Of a stretch of 64,000 bases of DNA, positions 24,468-35,622 are shown piece after piece (positions within the stretch are counted from its first letter, which is position 1; each line of letters starts with the position of its first letter). The notes below the pieces were generated by a model that was not told where the DNA came from, ran no database searches, and worked only from the letters and a program-made list of their open reading frames with translations. This DNA comes from Actinomucor elegans. Lineage: Eukaryota; Mucoromycota; Mucoromycetes; Mucorales; Mucoraceae. The stretch covers positions 434,001 through 498,000 of the forward strand of contig JAMSLZ010000003.1 of the NCBI GenBank assembly GCA_026027325.1, read 5' to 3'. The translations under genes and the position numbers were made by a program.

Positions 24468-26198
24468 AGACGATGTTGGAAATTTTAACTATGGACCTGG
24501 TACGCTTAAAAAACATGATATGTTCTCAAATACTGACATTTGAATATTGGTTTAGGTCATTATATGAAACCTAAACGTATGCATATGGTTCACAACATGG
24601 TCGTAAACTACGGTCTCTATAAGAAACTCGATATAGTTGTAATGTATTCGCAAGTAAAGGGGTGATAGTACTTTATTTACTCAAATTCATTCATCATAGA
24701 AACCTACACGATGCACAGCTTATCAAATGACCCGATTCCATTCAGATGAATATGTCAATTTCTTACAAAATGTAACGCCTGATAACTTGGAATCTCTTGC
24801 TATGCAACATGGCGGTTTGGAACAAGGCATTGCGCGTTGTAAGTTAAACAATTAATATATTATTATTTTTTGTTTGGTAAAACTCATTATCTTGTATTTA
24901 AGTCAACGTAGGAGAAGATTGTCCTGTATTTGAAGGTTTATTTGAATTCTGTTCAATTTCAGCTGGTGGATCCATCGGTAAAACACACTATCCCGCCACC
25001 TTTTATAAAGCATTACGTACTCAATTTATACAATAGGAGCTGCAAACAAGTTATTAAATGGTGAAGCAGATATTGCTATCAATTGGTCGGGAGGTCTTCA
25101 TCATGCTAAAAAGACAGAAGCTTCTGGCTTTTGTTATGTCAATGATATTGTACTCGGTATCTTGGAGTTATTAAGGTAAGAGGAGACTGATATACGCGCG
25201 CGAGGGCTTTTAAAAAGGGATGCTGAGCTCGATTATTTTGCTATTATAGATATCATCAACGCGTATTATACGTTGATATTGATGTTCATCACGGTGACGG
25301 TGTTGAGGAAGCCTTCTATACAACGGATCGTGTTATGACCTGCTCTTTTCACAAGTTTGGTGAGTTCTTTCCTGGTACTGGTGATATTAAGGTACAAAAT
25401 CAGGCATAAATTTCAAAGAGGGACTGTTTTTTGTGACTAACAAATTTTTGACAGGATACAGGATTGGGTAACGGAAAGCGCTATGCGGTCAACGTGCCTT
25501 TGAGGGATGGTATTGACGATGAAACATATAAAAGTGTGTTTAAGCCAGTGATCCAGCATATTATGGATTGGTACAGACCTGGCGCTGTTGTGCTGCAATG
25601 TGGCGGTGATTCATTATCGGGCGATCGTTTGGGCTGTTTCAACTTATCTATGCGTGGCCATGCCTCCTGTGTAGAATTTATCAAGTCTTTCAATATACCT
25701 ATGATGATGGTAGGTGGCGGTGGTTACACGATTCGTAACGTAGCTAGAACTTGGACGTTTGAAACTGGTTTGGCAGTTGGAGAAGATTTAACACAAGAAG
25801 AGTTACCGTACAATAATTATTTCGAGTATTATGGTCCTGAATACAAGTTGGAAGTGCCTTCCAATAATATGACTAATCACAATACAAGAGAATACTTGGA
25901 TCATATCATGTAAGCATCGAATACATATAACATAATACAAGGAGATTAATTTTTTTTTTTTTTTTCGTTATTAGCTCTAAAATCGTAGATAATTTAAGAA
26001 GCATGCCTTTCGCACCTTCGGTACAAACACAAGAAGTTCCAAGGGATTTCAATTTAGATGATTATAATGACGGAGAAGATAGTGAAGCCGAGGATGCGGA
26101 TGCTAGACAGACGCGTAAGTACCATCATGTATGGATTTAGTTGCAAACTAACATGTATAATAGAACGTCATAAACTCGAAAATATGGGTGTTTTGTAG
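24241..26198 (+). CDS. RPD3: Class I histone deacetylase, RPD3/HDAC1 type
   Basis: Zn-dependent lysine deacetylase of class I, nuclear, normally the catalytic subunit of Sin3-type corepressor complexes. Eleven exons (24241-24284, 24342-24385, 24470-24499, 24556-24638, 24700-24838, 24903-24977, 25037-25175, 25250-25391, 25455-25909, 25975-26114, 26164-26198) give 441 residues. Catalytic features are intact: [19 protein letters not shown] with the paired His, [16 protein letters not shown] with the metal Asp/His, and [16 protein letters not shown]. The [13 protein letters not shown] segment supplies the active-site Tyr. The [16 protein letters not shown] block and acidic tail favour RPD3/HDAC1 over HOS2. 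A loop before [10 protein letters not shown] looks about seven residues longer than in yeast Rpd3. Intron 2 contains T31 just before its acceptor. The gene is tail-to-tail with the cyclin gene, 55 bp between stops. Confidence 0.93.
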
Positions 26199-26253
26199 AA
26201 AAACTTATAGTATTAGAAAGAGAACAGAATAATAATTAAAAAAGACCAGTAAT

Positions 26254-27524
26254 CTACTTTGCTACTTCTACTTTATCTCTTTCCTCGTTACCGCTACTTT
26301 TGGTTTTTGGAAAATGATCATAATACTCCAATAGATCTGTCACTACATCTCTCACAGCTTGCACAGATATGTTTTCAGAAGCGCCCCACATATCCACATA
26401 TTCATTCATTGACATGGACATTGGTACTTTAGAGGTTCTCAGTGCAAGGTACAAACAACCTAATCCAATGCCTGCTATTGAGTGCGTTAAGGCTATCTTA
26501 GGTGAACATAAACTATATCACATGTTCAGTATTGCTGTATATTATTTTGCTGTTAATATTTACCTATCCCAGACATACATCCATGCCAGTCTTGCAATTG
26601 TACTCATCTCAGGCTCCATATCTATAGTCATACTAGTTAGCATCACAAATGAGATCACATTCGCTTTGTAAATTATACCATTCTCCATTTTCTTCCACAC
26701 TTCTTTTTGCGCTGGGTGGTGATGTCTTTTTGAATGCCTTTTTGTTTCATCGGTAATGAAATATCGAATAGATCCCAAACCTCTTAACACATTTAAACAG
26801 TATGCAAATGGCAATTCTACCTCTAGATCAAATCCTAAAGCTCTAACTAGCAAAAGTTCACTTGTCACCAAAGAGGATCGCATTTTAAAGTAATTCTATA
26901 AAACAATGGAGATTCGATTCAACAAAATGTAACATAGTTAAAACTACGCGTACCTCATCGACATTCAACGTCGTTCCATTAGGATGATAATATCTAGAAT
27001 GAGGTTATACGATCGATGAGCTTTAATAAAGCCTATGACGCAAAAATTGGTGTCATTTACCTATATCCAACATTGACTAAATCCCGAACTTTTCGAGGAA
27101 CTTCAGTTGCTTTACAAGCTAATTGCAGGCATGTTGTTGTTAATAGCTAAAAAGAAAGTGGAGTTGATTAATTAAACTTCTCGTTCGTTCATTTTTATAC
27201 AAGTTTTACTTCTTCATTTGAGTACAGGGCGTCTTCTTCACTGATTGTGCCGTCGATATGTACGACTTTCTCTCTATTATTCATGAATGTTTTGAAGCGA
27301 TGATAATAAATAACTGCTGTAGCTGTTGTTCTTATAGGTCTGACAAATAAAAATGCCTGTTAGGTTGATTGGATCTATTGCATTTTAAGAGTGCAGGGTT
27401 GGAAATGAATACTTTACAAGTCTAGCATAGAGCTGGTCTGCCGTAAGAATTGGATAGCGGCCATGTTGGGTATTAGTGGAATGGTTTCTTTATTATTAAC
27501 ACTATTATTGTTAGTAGTTGACAT
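26254..27524 (-). CDS. Cyclin-Q/FAM58-like cyclin
   Basis: Cyclin-box protein of 317 residues from exons 27524-27418, 27339-27210, 27146-27061, 26993-26954, 26895-26564 and 26512-26254. The first cyclin fold shows IRTTATAVIYYHRFK, LQLACKATEVPRKVRDLV and RYYHPNGTTLNVDENYFK, then LLLVRALGFDLEVELPFAY. The second fold ends IALTHSIAGIGLGCLYLALR, with a C-terminal NISVQAVRDVVTDLLEYY. The order and wording resemble cyclin Q (FAM58A), the partner of CDK10 in animals, more than cyclins K, L or T. It presumably activates a CDK in transcription or cell-cycle control; the partner is inferred. The best alternative is another transcriptional cyclin of the C/L/K group. The model is well supported by frame-consistent splices. 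Confidence 0.75.
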
Positions 27525-29471
27525 TGAGAATTAAACAAAGGTTGAAAGTAAAACAACAGTTGAAAAAAAAAAATAGTAAGCAATATACACTTGGACCCTT
27601 TAAACCTTGTTCATTTAAGAGCTGTCTAAATATAGTATGCCTTTGATTGGATAACTGGGATTAAATCATCAAAAATAATAAATAAATAAATAATAATCTT
27701 TACTATGATCAAACTTCATTTCCTCTCCAATAATCTTGCGACGATATAAGGATTTAAAATAAAACCGGAGTTTACTCCCTTACAAAAAAAATCTTTACTA
27801 TGATGGGCTCAACCCAATTGACAGGAACATGAAGATAACCAGTAACCCACCTTCAATTTGCCATAAGCTCACCTTATTTAATTTTTTTTTTACCATAATT
27901 AATTCTGGTTCTTATTTTGATCGCAAGAATCGCTATCTGATTCCTTCAATGAGTTTTTGATATAGTTGAAAAGTGCAGATAGATGCTATGTTATTTAGTA
28001 AGGTTTGTATAAAATTTATTATATGTTGAATGGCACAGAGAGCACTTGGGATTCCCTTGAACCCAAGAAGTTTTTCTATTCAATAATAGTACTTTTTTTC
28101 AATTATGAAATAGAATTATAGTTTAAGCGTTTTTGAAGTTAAAAACACAATGTAAATACTCATACACGGATTCAAAATAATGTTTAATTAGCTTCGCTTA
28201 TAAACTATGCTTTTAAATAGTTTCTACAATCATGAAGGATAGGGCAGAATTTGTACTTTCCAGCTTAAAGGAAATGACTGAAGTATTTAATTAGAAAAAA
28301 CGTTTTAATATCCTTTATTATTCTGTGGTATTTTTTTTTCTGTAGGGGAGCAGCTCCGTTTTTATGTAAGGTCCTTTAAACATCTGATATGAGAGGAAAG
28401 AGATGCTGGTATAATAAGGTTAAAATTAAGTTGACAAGTGATATTAATGGTGGTTATAGAAGGAGAGTACCTATTGATGGCTGTGGGTGGAATTAAACTG
28501 TAGTTCCGAGTCAAGCTGGAAAAGAAACCATATTATTTTTTTTTTTGAATATTTTTGAGGGACGAAAAGGAATATCATCGAAGGTGAAGAGCCAATGCGC
28601 TTGCCAAACGCATGTGAAGATTTGACATCAAGTGAATTTGGGGAATAGTGGATGGGATATTGGGAGAACAATCAGGAATGAGAGATGTAATAATAGGTAG
28701 AACGAGGATAGAGTGATTTTGTTGAGTGGTGGAGTATTCTTCAGCATACTTGTACGTTTCAAATGTCCTAAATTTTAGGACCCCTTTACTGATTCGAATC
28801 TTATCACACCGATACTTAGAATCAGAATTATCTAGAAAACCCAAGGTCGATCTTTCGCAGAAATTAACTTGATTGAAATGTAGTAGAAAGATGAACGTAG
28901 AGAGCTTTCATTGTCTATCTTGATAAGTGCGATAGCCCACTTTACGATATGCTTGGACATTATAGTTATGCCATGCTTCTTCTATTCTATTATCCCAAAA
29001 GGAATTTCGAAATATTTGCAAACTAGAGTTTTTAGTTTAAGCCTTCGTTCAAGGGTACGCCAAACAATCATTCTCTTAAAAAAAGATATATGCTCACCAT
29101 TGAGTAAGCCTCTTATGTATATAAACGTCTCAGCATCTTTCAAAGGAGAGATCACCTTTTTCTTGCTTTTGTCTATCTTTATGCTTTATATAACTTATTA
29201 GGAGGGTGGTTTAAAAAGCATTGCACGGTAACAGGCAGTAGAAATCACTGATCTGTTAATTTTAATTTAAATCGATAATCCAGGATTAGTCTGTCTAGAT
29301 TAAGGATCGTTTCTAGCTGTCATTATGTATATTTATGCCATAGGCGCTGTATTGTAGAGTTGATTTGATGATTATTAAAATAACCTTATAACAGCTGCTA
29401 TTCTATAACAACCTTGATCTATATCTATGTAACAATACGGCACAGCTCTCCTGCTTGAAAATATCTTTACT

Positions 29472-29532
29472 GGATCGGATCAAGTGTCACATTTGATCAT
29501 CAGTACCTCTATGCAGGATGAATTGCTGTATC
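29472..29532 (+). repeat. Dispersed ~60-bp repeat
   Basis: GGATCAAGTGTCACATTTGA, then TGCAGGATGAATTGCTGTAT. The linked GAATAAACTA motif follows at about 29607. Confidence 0.65.
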
Positions 29533-30166
29533 TATAGAAATTTCAACAAAGAGTACATTTTGGTAGTTGACCTTATTTCACTATTATTCTGGAGGTTTTT
29601 TTTGGTAAAACTTTGAATAAACTATGCTTACCGCGCCCAGAAACTTCTTTTGACGCACTTGTATCTATTTTGGGCCAAATGATTCGAGGTAGGCAAATTT
29701 GAAAATCAGTCTATTTTGAGTTCTGATAAAAGGAATAAAGTCACCTGAGATGATGGTTAGAAAGTTTCTCGTGTACCTTGACAAGCGAATTAGATTAGAT
29801 AAATCGATACAGTTCATACTTTGATGACACAAAGTGAAGCGTCCGTCTTACAATAATGACGGATTCTTCTCAAATGATTTACCCAGAATAGATCTTTCAT
29901 AGGAAGTAACATGTCAAAAAGGAACTGGGTAAGTGGACATCGTTACCTATTTTATTTGACGTAGTGATACATTTTTTCAAGCTTTTTCGACATGATATAT
30001 ATATGTATATATATATATATCATACTTTGCCTTCGATTGTATTTTGTCAGAGAAAGTGATCTCTTCTTAAACCTGTATACCTAGTAAACTTCTTCATGCA
30101 ACGTATGACACAGTCGGTACTTGATCTTTTTCTAAAGAAACGTTCCATCATCAACTACATGTTTGA

Positions 30167-30180
30167 TATATAAATATAAA
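30167..30180 (+). promoter_or_regulatory. TATA box of kelch gene
   Basis: TATATAAATATAAA, about 65-78 nt upstream of the kelch gene ATG. Inferred core promoter element. Confidence 0.45.
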
Positions 30181-30244
30181 GGGCGATATCTTTAAAATAG
30201 ATATTATTTCTTTTGTTTGATACTTCAAAGAATAAATTCAGGAA

Positions 30245-32434
30245 ATGATATGTATTATTTCTATCTTTCTATTGATATCGACGGTTTTTTTCCCGGTGAA
30301 AGCGCAAGTTAGATACAACTCTCGTAATAAACTACGAAAGTATAGAAGAAAAACCAAACATTAATATTTATCAAAATCTAGCTTGCGGCCTATTGAACAA
30401 CAATATATACTGTTATTGGAGTGCTAACCTTGTTGGCAGAACAGAGCATGAAGGCGCTCAATTAGCTACACTTGAAATTGCAAATGCAAACAGAGTAAGA
30501 ATGAGTACTCTGGCAAATAATTGGATTGTCACGACTGTAGAGACGGATACCATGGAAGCAGAATCAAGACAGAATAGCCAGTACGCAGCTGTAGACGGAA
30601 AATATCTTATTATCAGCGGTGGTAGGAATATTGATGCTACTGCTCGTATAGTTAATCAAACTATCGTTTATGATATCCAGACTCTCTCTTGGAAAAAGTA
30701 TCCGGATTACGAGGAACCTCCATATGGTAGCAGACAAATGTAACCTACAGTTAACTCTTTTTCAATGCAAAGAAATTTCAACCTTAAATAACATTATGAT
30801 TGAGATAGATTTTTTGCCGCAACTACAGTAGTGCCTGGTAAAGGGCTTGCATTCTATGGTGGACTTGAGCAGTAAGTTATATAACGCAGCAGATTATAAA
30901 TAACATCTTCGCATTTTAGACATTTCAATCCTGCTTGGGCAATAAATACGAACCAAAACCTCACAGCCACTATATTTGATGCGAAAATAAGAAGCATAGG
31001 GTATATACAAGTAACCTACTTTAATATTAATAATGCCATCAATGTAAGCCAATGACCAACAGCCTTTGACCCTGCACTAACATAAATAGCACTATTTCAG
31101 CCTTGGGAAATCACTGCTTCTCCCAACACACCTTCTTTCTTCTCATCTTGTCAGTCTTCCATCTATGATCCAATATCGGCCAAGATCTTCTACTTTGGTG
31201 GTTATTTAGACAATACATTACTTTCAGGCTATGAATCCCTGAAAATAAATGAATACCATAGATTCTCGTACTCTATGACTTTTGATACCAAAACCAGTAT
31301 ATGGGAGAACAAGACTTTAGGTGGAAATGACACCCCTTCTGTACGTGCACATCACACAACAACGCTTTGTAAGAGCATTTGCATTAATTCAGTTGTTTTC
31401 CTCACTAATATACATTAATGTAAGTGTCTAATGGAGAGTCTACTACTGTTTTGCTTTATGGAGGCGTTGGAAGTTATAGAGGTATGTAATACGTATTCAA
31501 GTTGAATAACTATGAAACTTAAATAGTCAATATCCTTTATAAATTCTAGAATTAGAAAGCGATTACTGTTACACTTTGGATATGACCTCTTATAACTGGA
31601 CTCGACAAAAGATCACTAATAACACTGATATGGATCTTCGCAGAATATGGCATTCTTGTAAGTTAGTAAACGACTTATTCGTAGAAATGTGGCTCACTGT
31701 TGAATTTTGTTCTTCTCTACACCCATATAGCTGTTTTGGTAAATAACGCTAGTTTATTCATTGTTGGTGGCTATAATAGTCAACTTGAGGCTACAAACAC
31801 TCCTATTGTTCTTAGCATCTCTAATCCGCATGACATTGCCTATATGGAAACTTATACTGATCCTAGTAAAAAAAAGTCGAATAGTAATGTAACAAAACCA
31901 AGAAAGGATACAAAGGATACAAATCAACTCACAACTAGTGCAATTGTGGGTATAGCTGTCGGCGTAACTATAGCTGTAGGTTCCTGAAATTCCTCATCAA
32001 AACAAACATCCAAATAGCATTAACACTCTTCTCTATACTGCATTTAGGTTATCCTTGGTATTTCAATTCTCGTTATCTGTCTTCGTAAAAAGAAAGCCCA
32101 ACAGAAAAAGCTGGAACAAGAAATAGCTGAACTCAAACATACATCGGGAAATGATGGCCATGAGCCTATTATGGAAGTAAATTGGGATGAAATTGAAAAG
32201 CAATATGCTGGAATGGCACCTGGAAGCAAACTGACAGAAGCTTACCGGCAACCTCCTGATGCTATTACGTGTATAAAGCCTACTCTTGGAGAGGAATCAA
32301 CAGCCATAGCAGCAAGTGATACGCTTGGCAATCCCGATTCCAATAATCACATTAGTGCTGCCACTTATTCTCCTAATAATTTTGAAAGGCCTCATCCTGA
32401 ACAGCGTACCCAAAAACCTGATATAGGCTCTTGA
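30245..32434 (+). CDS. Single-pass kelch-repeat membrane protein
   Basis: A 551-residue type I membrane protein from exons 30245-30323, 30382-30739, 30809-30871, 30920-31010, 31101-31368, 31425-31481, 31550-31657, 31731-31975 and 32048-32434. It opens with a signal peptide (ICIISIFLLISTVFFPVKAQ). The extracellular part carries repeated kelch/galactose-oxidase-like blades with paired glycines (YLIISGGRNID, LAFYGGLEQHF, IFYFGGYLD, VLLYGGVGSYR, LFIVGGYNSQLE) and the matching Trp-containing strands (LSWKKYPDY, NWTRQKI). A transmembrane helix (IVGIAVGVTIAVILGISILV) precedes a basic stop-transfer CLRKKK and a 120-residue acidic cytoplasmic tail. Such proteins are numerous in Mucorales. Roles in adhesion or wall sensing are guesses. 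Nine exons with introns of 48-90 nt; frame and family are secure, function unknown. Confidence 0.82.
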
Positions 32435-32508
32435 AAACTTTAGATGATTCAACAAAATAATCATCTTTTGGCTTACGTAAAACCAATAATGGTAAATTCA
32501 ATAATTAA
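32435..32508. other. Short gap before piggyBac element
   Basis: 3' flank of the kelch gene. Ends in the TTAA (32505-32508) that forms one side of the transposon target duplication. Confidence 0.8.
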
Positions 32509-34769
32509 CAAGTACTATTCTCCAAAAACGGACCATTTGGTCTGATAATGAAGAAATTTATAGAGAAAAAAAACACATTGAAACAAGAAACACTTTATAT
32601 TTGAATAGTACAGGCTTTGAAAATTACTCAAATACGTATTTTCTTGCTTAATTCTGCTTCTAAGTGAGATTGATAACAACCTCAACACATCAGGTCCATG
32701 TTATAGGAGCACCTTTTTTCTACTTTTATGTTCCAAACTCTGCAAGTGCGACATACACGTCTGGTGCATTTATCACCATATGAGAGCGAAATATAGACGT
32801 GTGAACTGCGTCTATTACAACTTAGTCCTATTGATTCTGGGGAAGCGCTTTCTATGGTTTCACTTTTAGTCTTGACCTTTTTGCGAAGAGAGCTGGCCAG
32901 CAAGTCCTTGAAATCACTATAAAAGAAGTTACTTTCCTATAATTTCCACAGCTCTTATAACAGCTAAAGACATTAGCCTCAGTAATACCAAAAGTGAAAG
33001 AAAGGAAACGCACGTCCCACCTGTTTGTCTTCATTATGTCATGAAAATTGGTCATATTGTCGCGCCTATTATTGGAGGTATCAACACTACCTAAAGTGAT
33101 GAGAATGTTAATCGTTGGAAATTAATATATGATTTTAAATCTAAGCTCGCTCTTATGGGATTTATAACCGTCAAATACTTGGGGACGACGAAGCTGACGC
33201 TGCTGTCCATTGGAATCCTTATAATAACGGGATTTACCGGAAAGAACAGAGGTACTAGAAGCAACCAACGCTTTCGATTTCAAATCCCTGTAGACACAAG
33301 CAAATATTGTTCGGCCATCTTCATCGCGCTTTGTCATGGTATATTGACTGCCTTGATCAGGGCCTAAGCACTCAAGGATATTCACCCTAGGCATGCCTCG
33401 AGGCTAATGCCTTTTCTTGGTGATCTGCACGATCGTAAACAAGCCATGCTTGGCCAAAGTGCTAATCATCTCTGGTGAACCAAACCAAGAGTCAGCGATA
33501 ATAACAAAAACTAAAGTTCAGTCAATCGCTTCAACGTAGCGATTAAGTTTCGACCCGTTCCATCATACCCCTTTTTAACAGGGTCACTGACAGTATCTAG
33601 CTGCAAGCTACAACTGGTATCCTCATTTGCTAAAGTCCTGAATTCTTGACCGATTGGAAGAGACTTTCTAGGAATATTCTTCAAGTTAAGTAAGTCACAA
33701 CCAAGCCATTGATTCATGCTTTCATCAACGCAAATATATCTTCTGGGCACCATCGATCTAGCTAAAACCCTGTCAAAAGCATCGAGGTAGCCTCTAATTT
33801 GATACATGGGCGTCAGTCTCTTTGTGTTTACCATCGGGAACCTCTAATACATGAAACTGCATAATAGAGTTGGATCTATCATACACCATATATTCATTGA
33901 AGTCAATGGTCAAAACAAAAGAGCTAGATCCCATTCCTCAGTAAACCCTCTTATTGACATGTCGACACACAGTCATAATCATTAGCAAAGCAAAGCAAGT
34001 AAGATACCCAAGGAAAATTAAATCAACCCGATTATAACTAATATTGCGAGCATGACTGTTCATGTTTGGGATAATAACATCCTTAATAAAGTCAACTGGC
34101 AAAAAGTACAAGAAGTAATCAGTAAGAGAGACAGTTAACTTGTTTGATATGTTGAACTTGGAATTGCTAAAGTAATTGCCGCCCCAGATACGTCTATAAT
34201 CGGTAGTTGCCTCGTCGGCTTTCCAGCTATCACTACCAGGCGCAAAATCATCAAGCCTTTTCTGCTTCTTGCTCTTTCTCAGCATTTTCAAGAAAGTCCT
34301 CATTTTCAGGCATAGCATTGTCGGTGGTGGTAACAGTGCGAACAGTTGATGCCCAGGCCTTTATACTTCAAAGAAGTACCAAACAAAAAAAATGAATGAT
34401 CACAAAGACCATCAGGTACAACACCGAACATGATCTTCCCATCATCGCGTTCAACACGTCCGATGATCATTCCAGTGAACCTGAGGCGAGAAGTATTGGA
34501 ATCAGCTCTTCCTCTTAAAAGTTCTGGAGCTTCAGAATGCTCTAAGTAGCGAGCGGGGACAAAGATGCAAGCCTTAATGTTGAGATTCGTATTAGTTTTT
34601 TGAATGATCTTGATCGAAATGTGTGAAGAAACGGGAACAAAAAGCGATTCAAATAATATAGTTATCGTCAGCTTCTACTAAATAAGCTTTCAGAATACAA
34701 AGATAACTAGGGTTCAGAGTATCCGTTGGAATATAATTGGACCATTTGATCCGATTTAAATAGTACTTG
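32509..34769 (-). mobile_element. piggyBac DNA transposon with intact ends, decayed interior
   Basis: A 2,261-bp unit flanked on both sides by TTAA (32505-32508 and 34770-34773), the obligatory piggyBac target duplication. Its ends are perfect 11-bp inverted repeats, CAAGTACTATT on the left and AATAGTACTTG on the right. About 20 nt inside each end is a palindrome-like block, GGACCATTTGGTCT (32530-32543) and GGACCATTTGATCC (34739-34752), which may be a transposase site. The interior encodes the broken transposase listed separately. Ends and target duplication are seen directly. Confidence 0.92.
32682..34650 (-). pseudogene. piggyBac transposase (DDE_Tnp_1_7), degenerate
   Basis: Remnant of a piggyBac DDE transposase read in several frames. 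In order on the minus strand: an N-terminal segment with IIGRVERDDGKIMFG; a block ending LIFLGYLTCFALLMI; RRYICVDESMNQWLG, with the first catalytic-type Asp; IIADSWFGSPEMISTLAKHG, with the second; MPRVNILECLG; and TNRWDVRFLSFTFGITEAN, with the third acidic position. A C-terminal Cys-rich stretch (CTRRVCRTC) resembles the usual zinc-binding tail. The reading frame changes several times and stops occur, for example a TAG where piggyBac proteins have the Trp of the WPRGMPR motif. The transposase cannot be made as a single protein. Annotated as a dead copy. Confidence 0.9.
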
Positions 34770-34773
34770 TTAA

Positions 34774-35622
34774 CTAATAAACACAATCTACTCTACTATC
34801 TTTGAAATACCTACATAATTTTCTCTTTTAATCTGTTTATAATATACCGTCACTTACCCAAATGTAACATTTCAGATGTTTGATTGAGAGATCTATTGAT
34901 GATTGCAACAGAACTAGGCCATATGATGAAATAAATGTAATCTGTAGTTGATTCATCGTAGGTCAGTTAAATAAAGGCTGCAATAAATACAGCGAATTAT
35001 TTTGAGCATGAGACGTTAATCAGATTTAACATTTGACTGTGATTGGTTAAGAAATTAATAGGTTATTGAATTTATAAATTCGATCAATTCCCCCTCTCCC
35101 TCATGTAGTTCAACTAGATCCTGGTGCCTGTCTACTTGGTATATGGCGTTGTCACTGATCACTGATATACTCAGATGTACCATTTCTCCCTTTGTCAGCA
35201 TTTTACCAAGTCTCCTCTCTTATTTCACGTTCCTCACAAGAACATCTAATACAACAAGGTCTTTCTCCGCTACCGCTTCCACATTTTCATATCTAACCTT
35301 GCTGACCTATATCTTCCGCAATAGTCTCTGCCCTCTCTTTTAGTTTAACATCTCCCACTGATATAGCTTTTTCCTTTCATTTTAGAAATAAAAATTAATA
35401 AGTGCGGCCGCTTCCTGGGGTTCCCTATTGGAATTCTATACGGTGTACTAATAAAAACATTTTAAAAAAAATCAGTGATTAGTAGTAAACTCCCTTCTTA
35501 GAATGAATTGCTGTATTTAGAAAATTTATAAGTGAAATATTGGATGTGAAACGCTTACAAAAAATCAGGGAACGAGATGCCGGAAGAACGGCCTTTTTCC
35601 CTTTTAGTCTTTTTAAAAAAAC
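34774..35622. other. Intergenic with possible decayed coding remnant
   Basis: AT-rich except a GC-richer stretch at about 35100-35345. On its minus strand, 35223-35297 reads VRYENVEAVAEKDLVVLDVL and then VRNVK in one open frame, looking coding, with adjacent frames broken. Not assignable. A NotI-like GCGGCCGC occurs near 35402. The rest is the RTG2 promoter side. Confidence 0.45.

Larger units (their letters stand above)
27525..30244. other. Long intergenic region
   Basis: AT-rich. One dispersed-repeat copy at 29472-29532 with the linked GAATAAACTATGCTTACC at about 29607; a TATATATGTATATATATATA tract at about 29995-30020. Frames of 66-96 codons at 28471-28844 (-) and 28911-29201 (+) have no recognisable domain or splice partners. 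No gene assigned. Confidence 0.5.

Noticed and set aside
24241..26198. HOS2 or HDAC3 identity for the deacetylase
   Set aside because: [19 protein letters not shown] and [16 protein letters not shown] fit the RPD3/HDAC1 group better.
28471..29201. Minus- and plus-strand frames of 66-96 codons
   Set aside because: Overlapping frames without motif, start context or splice partners; treated as chance.
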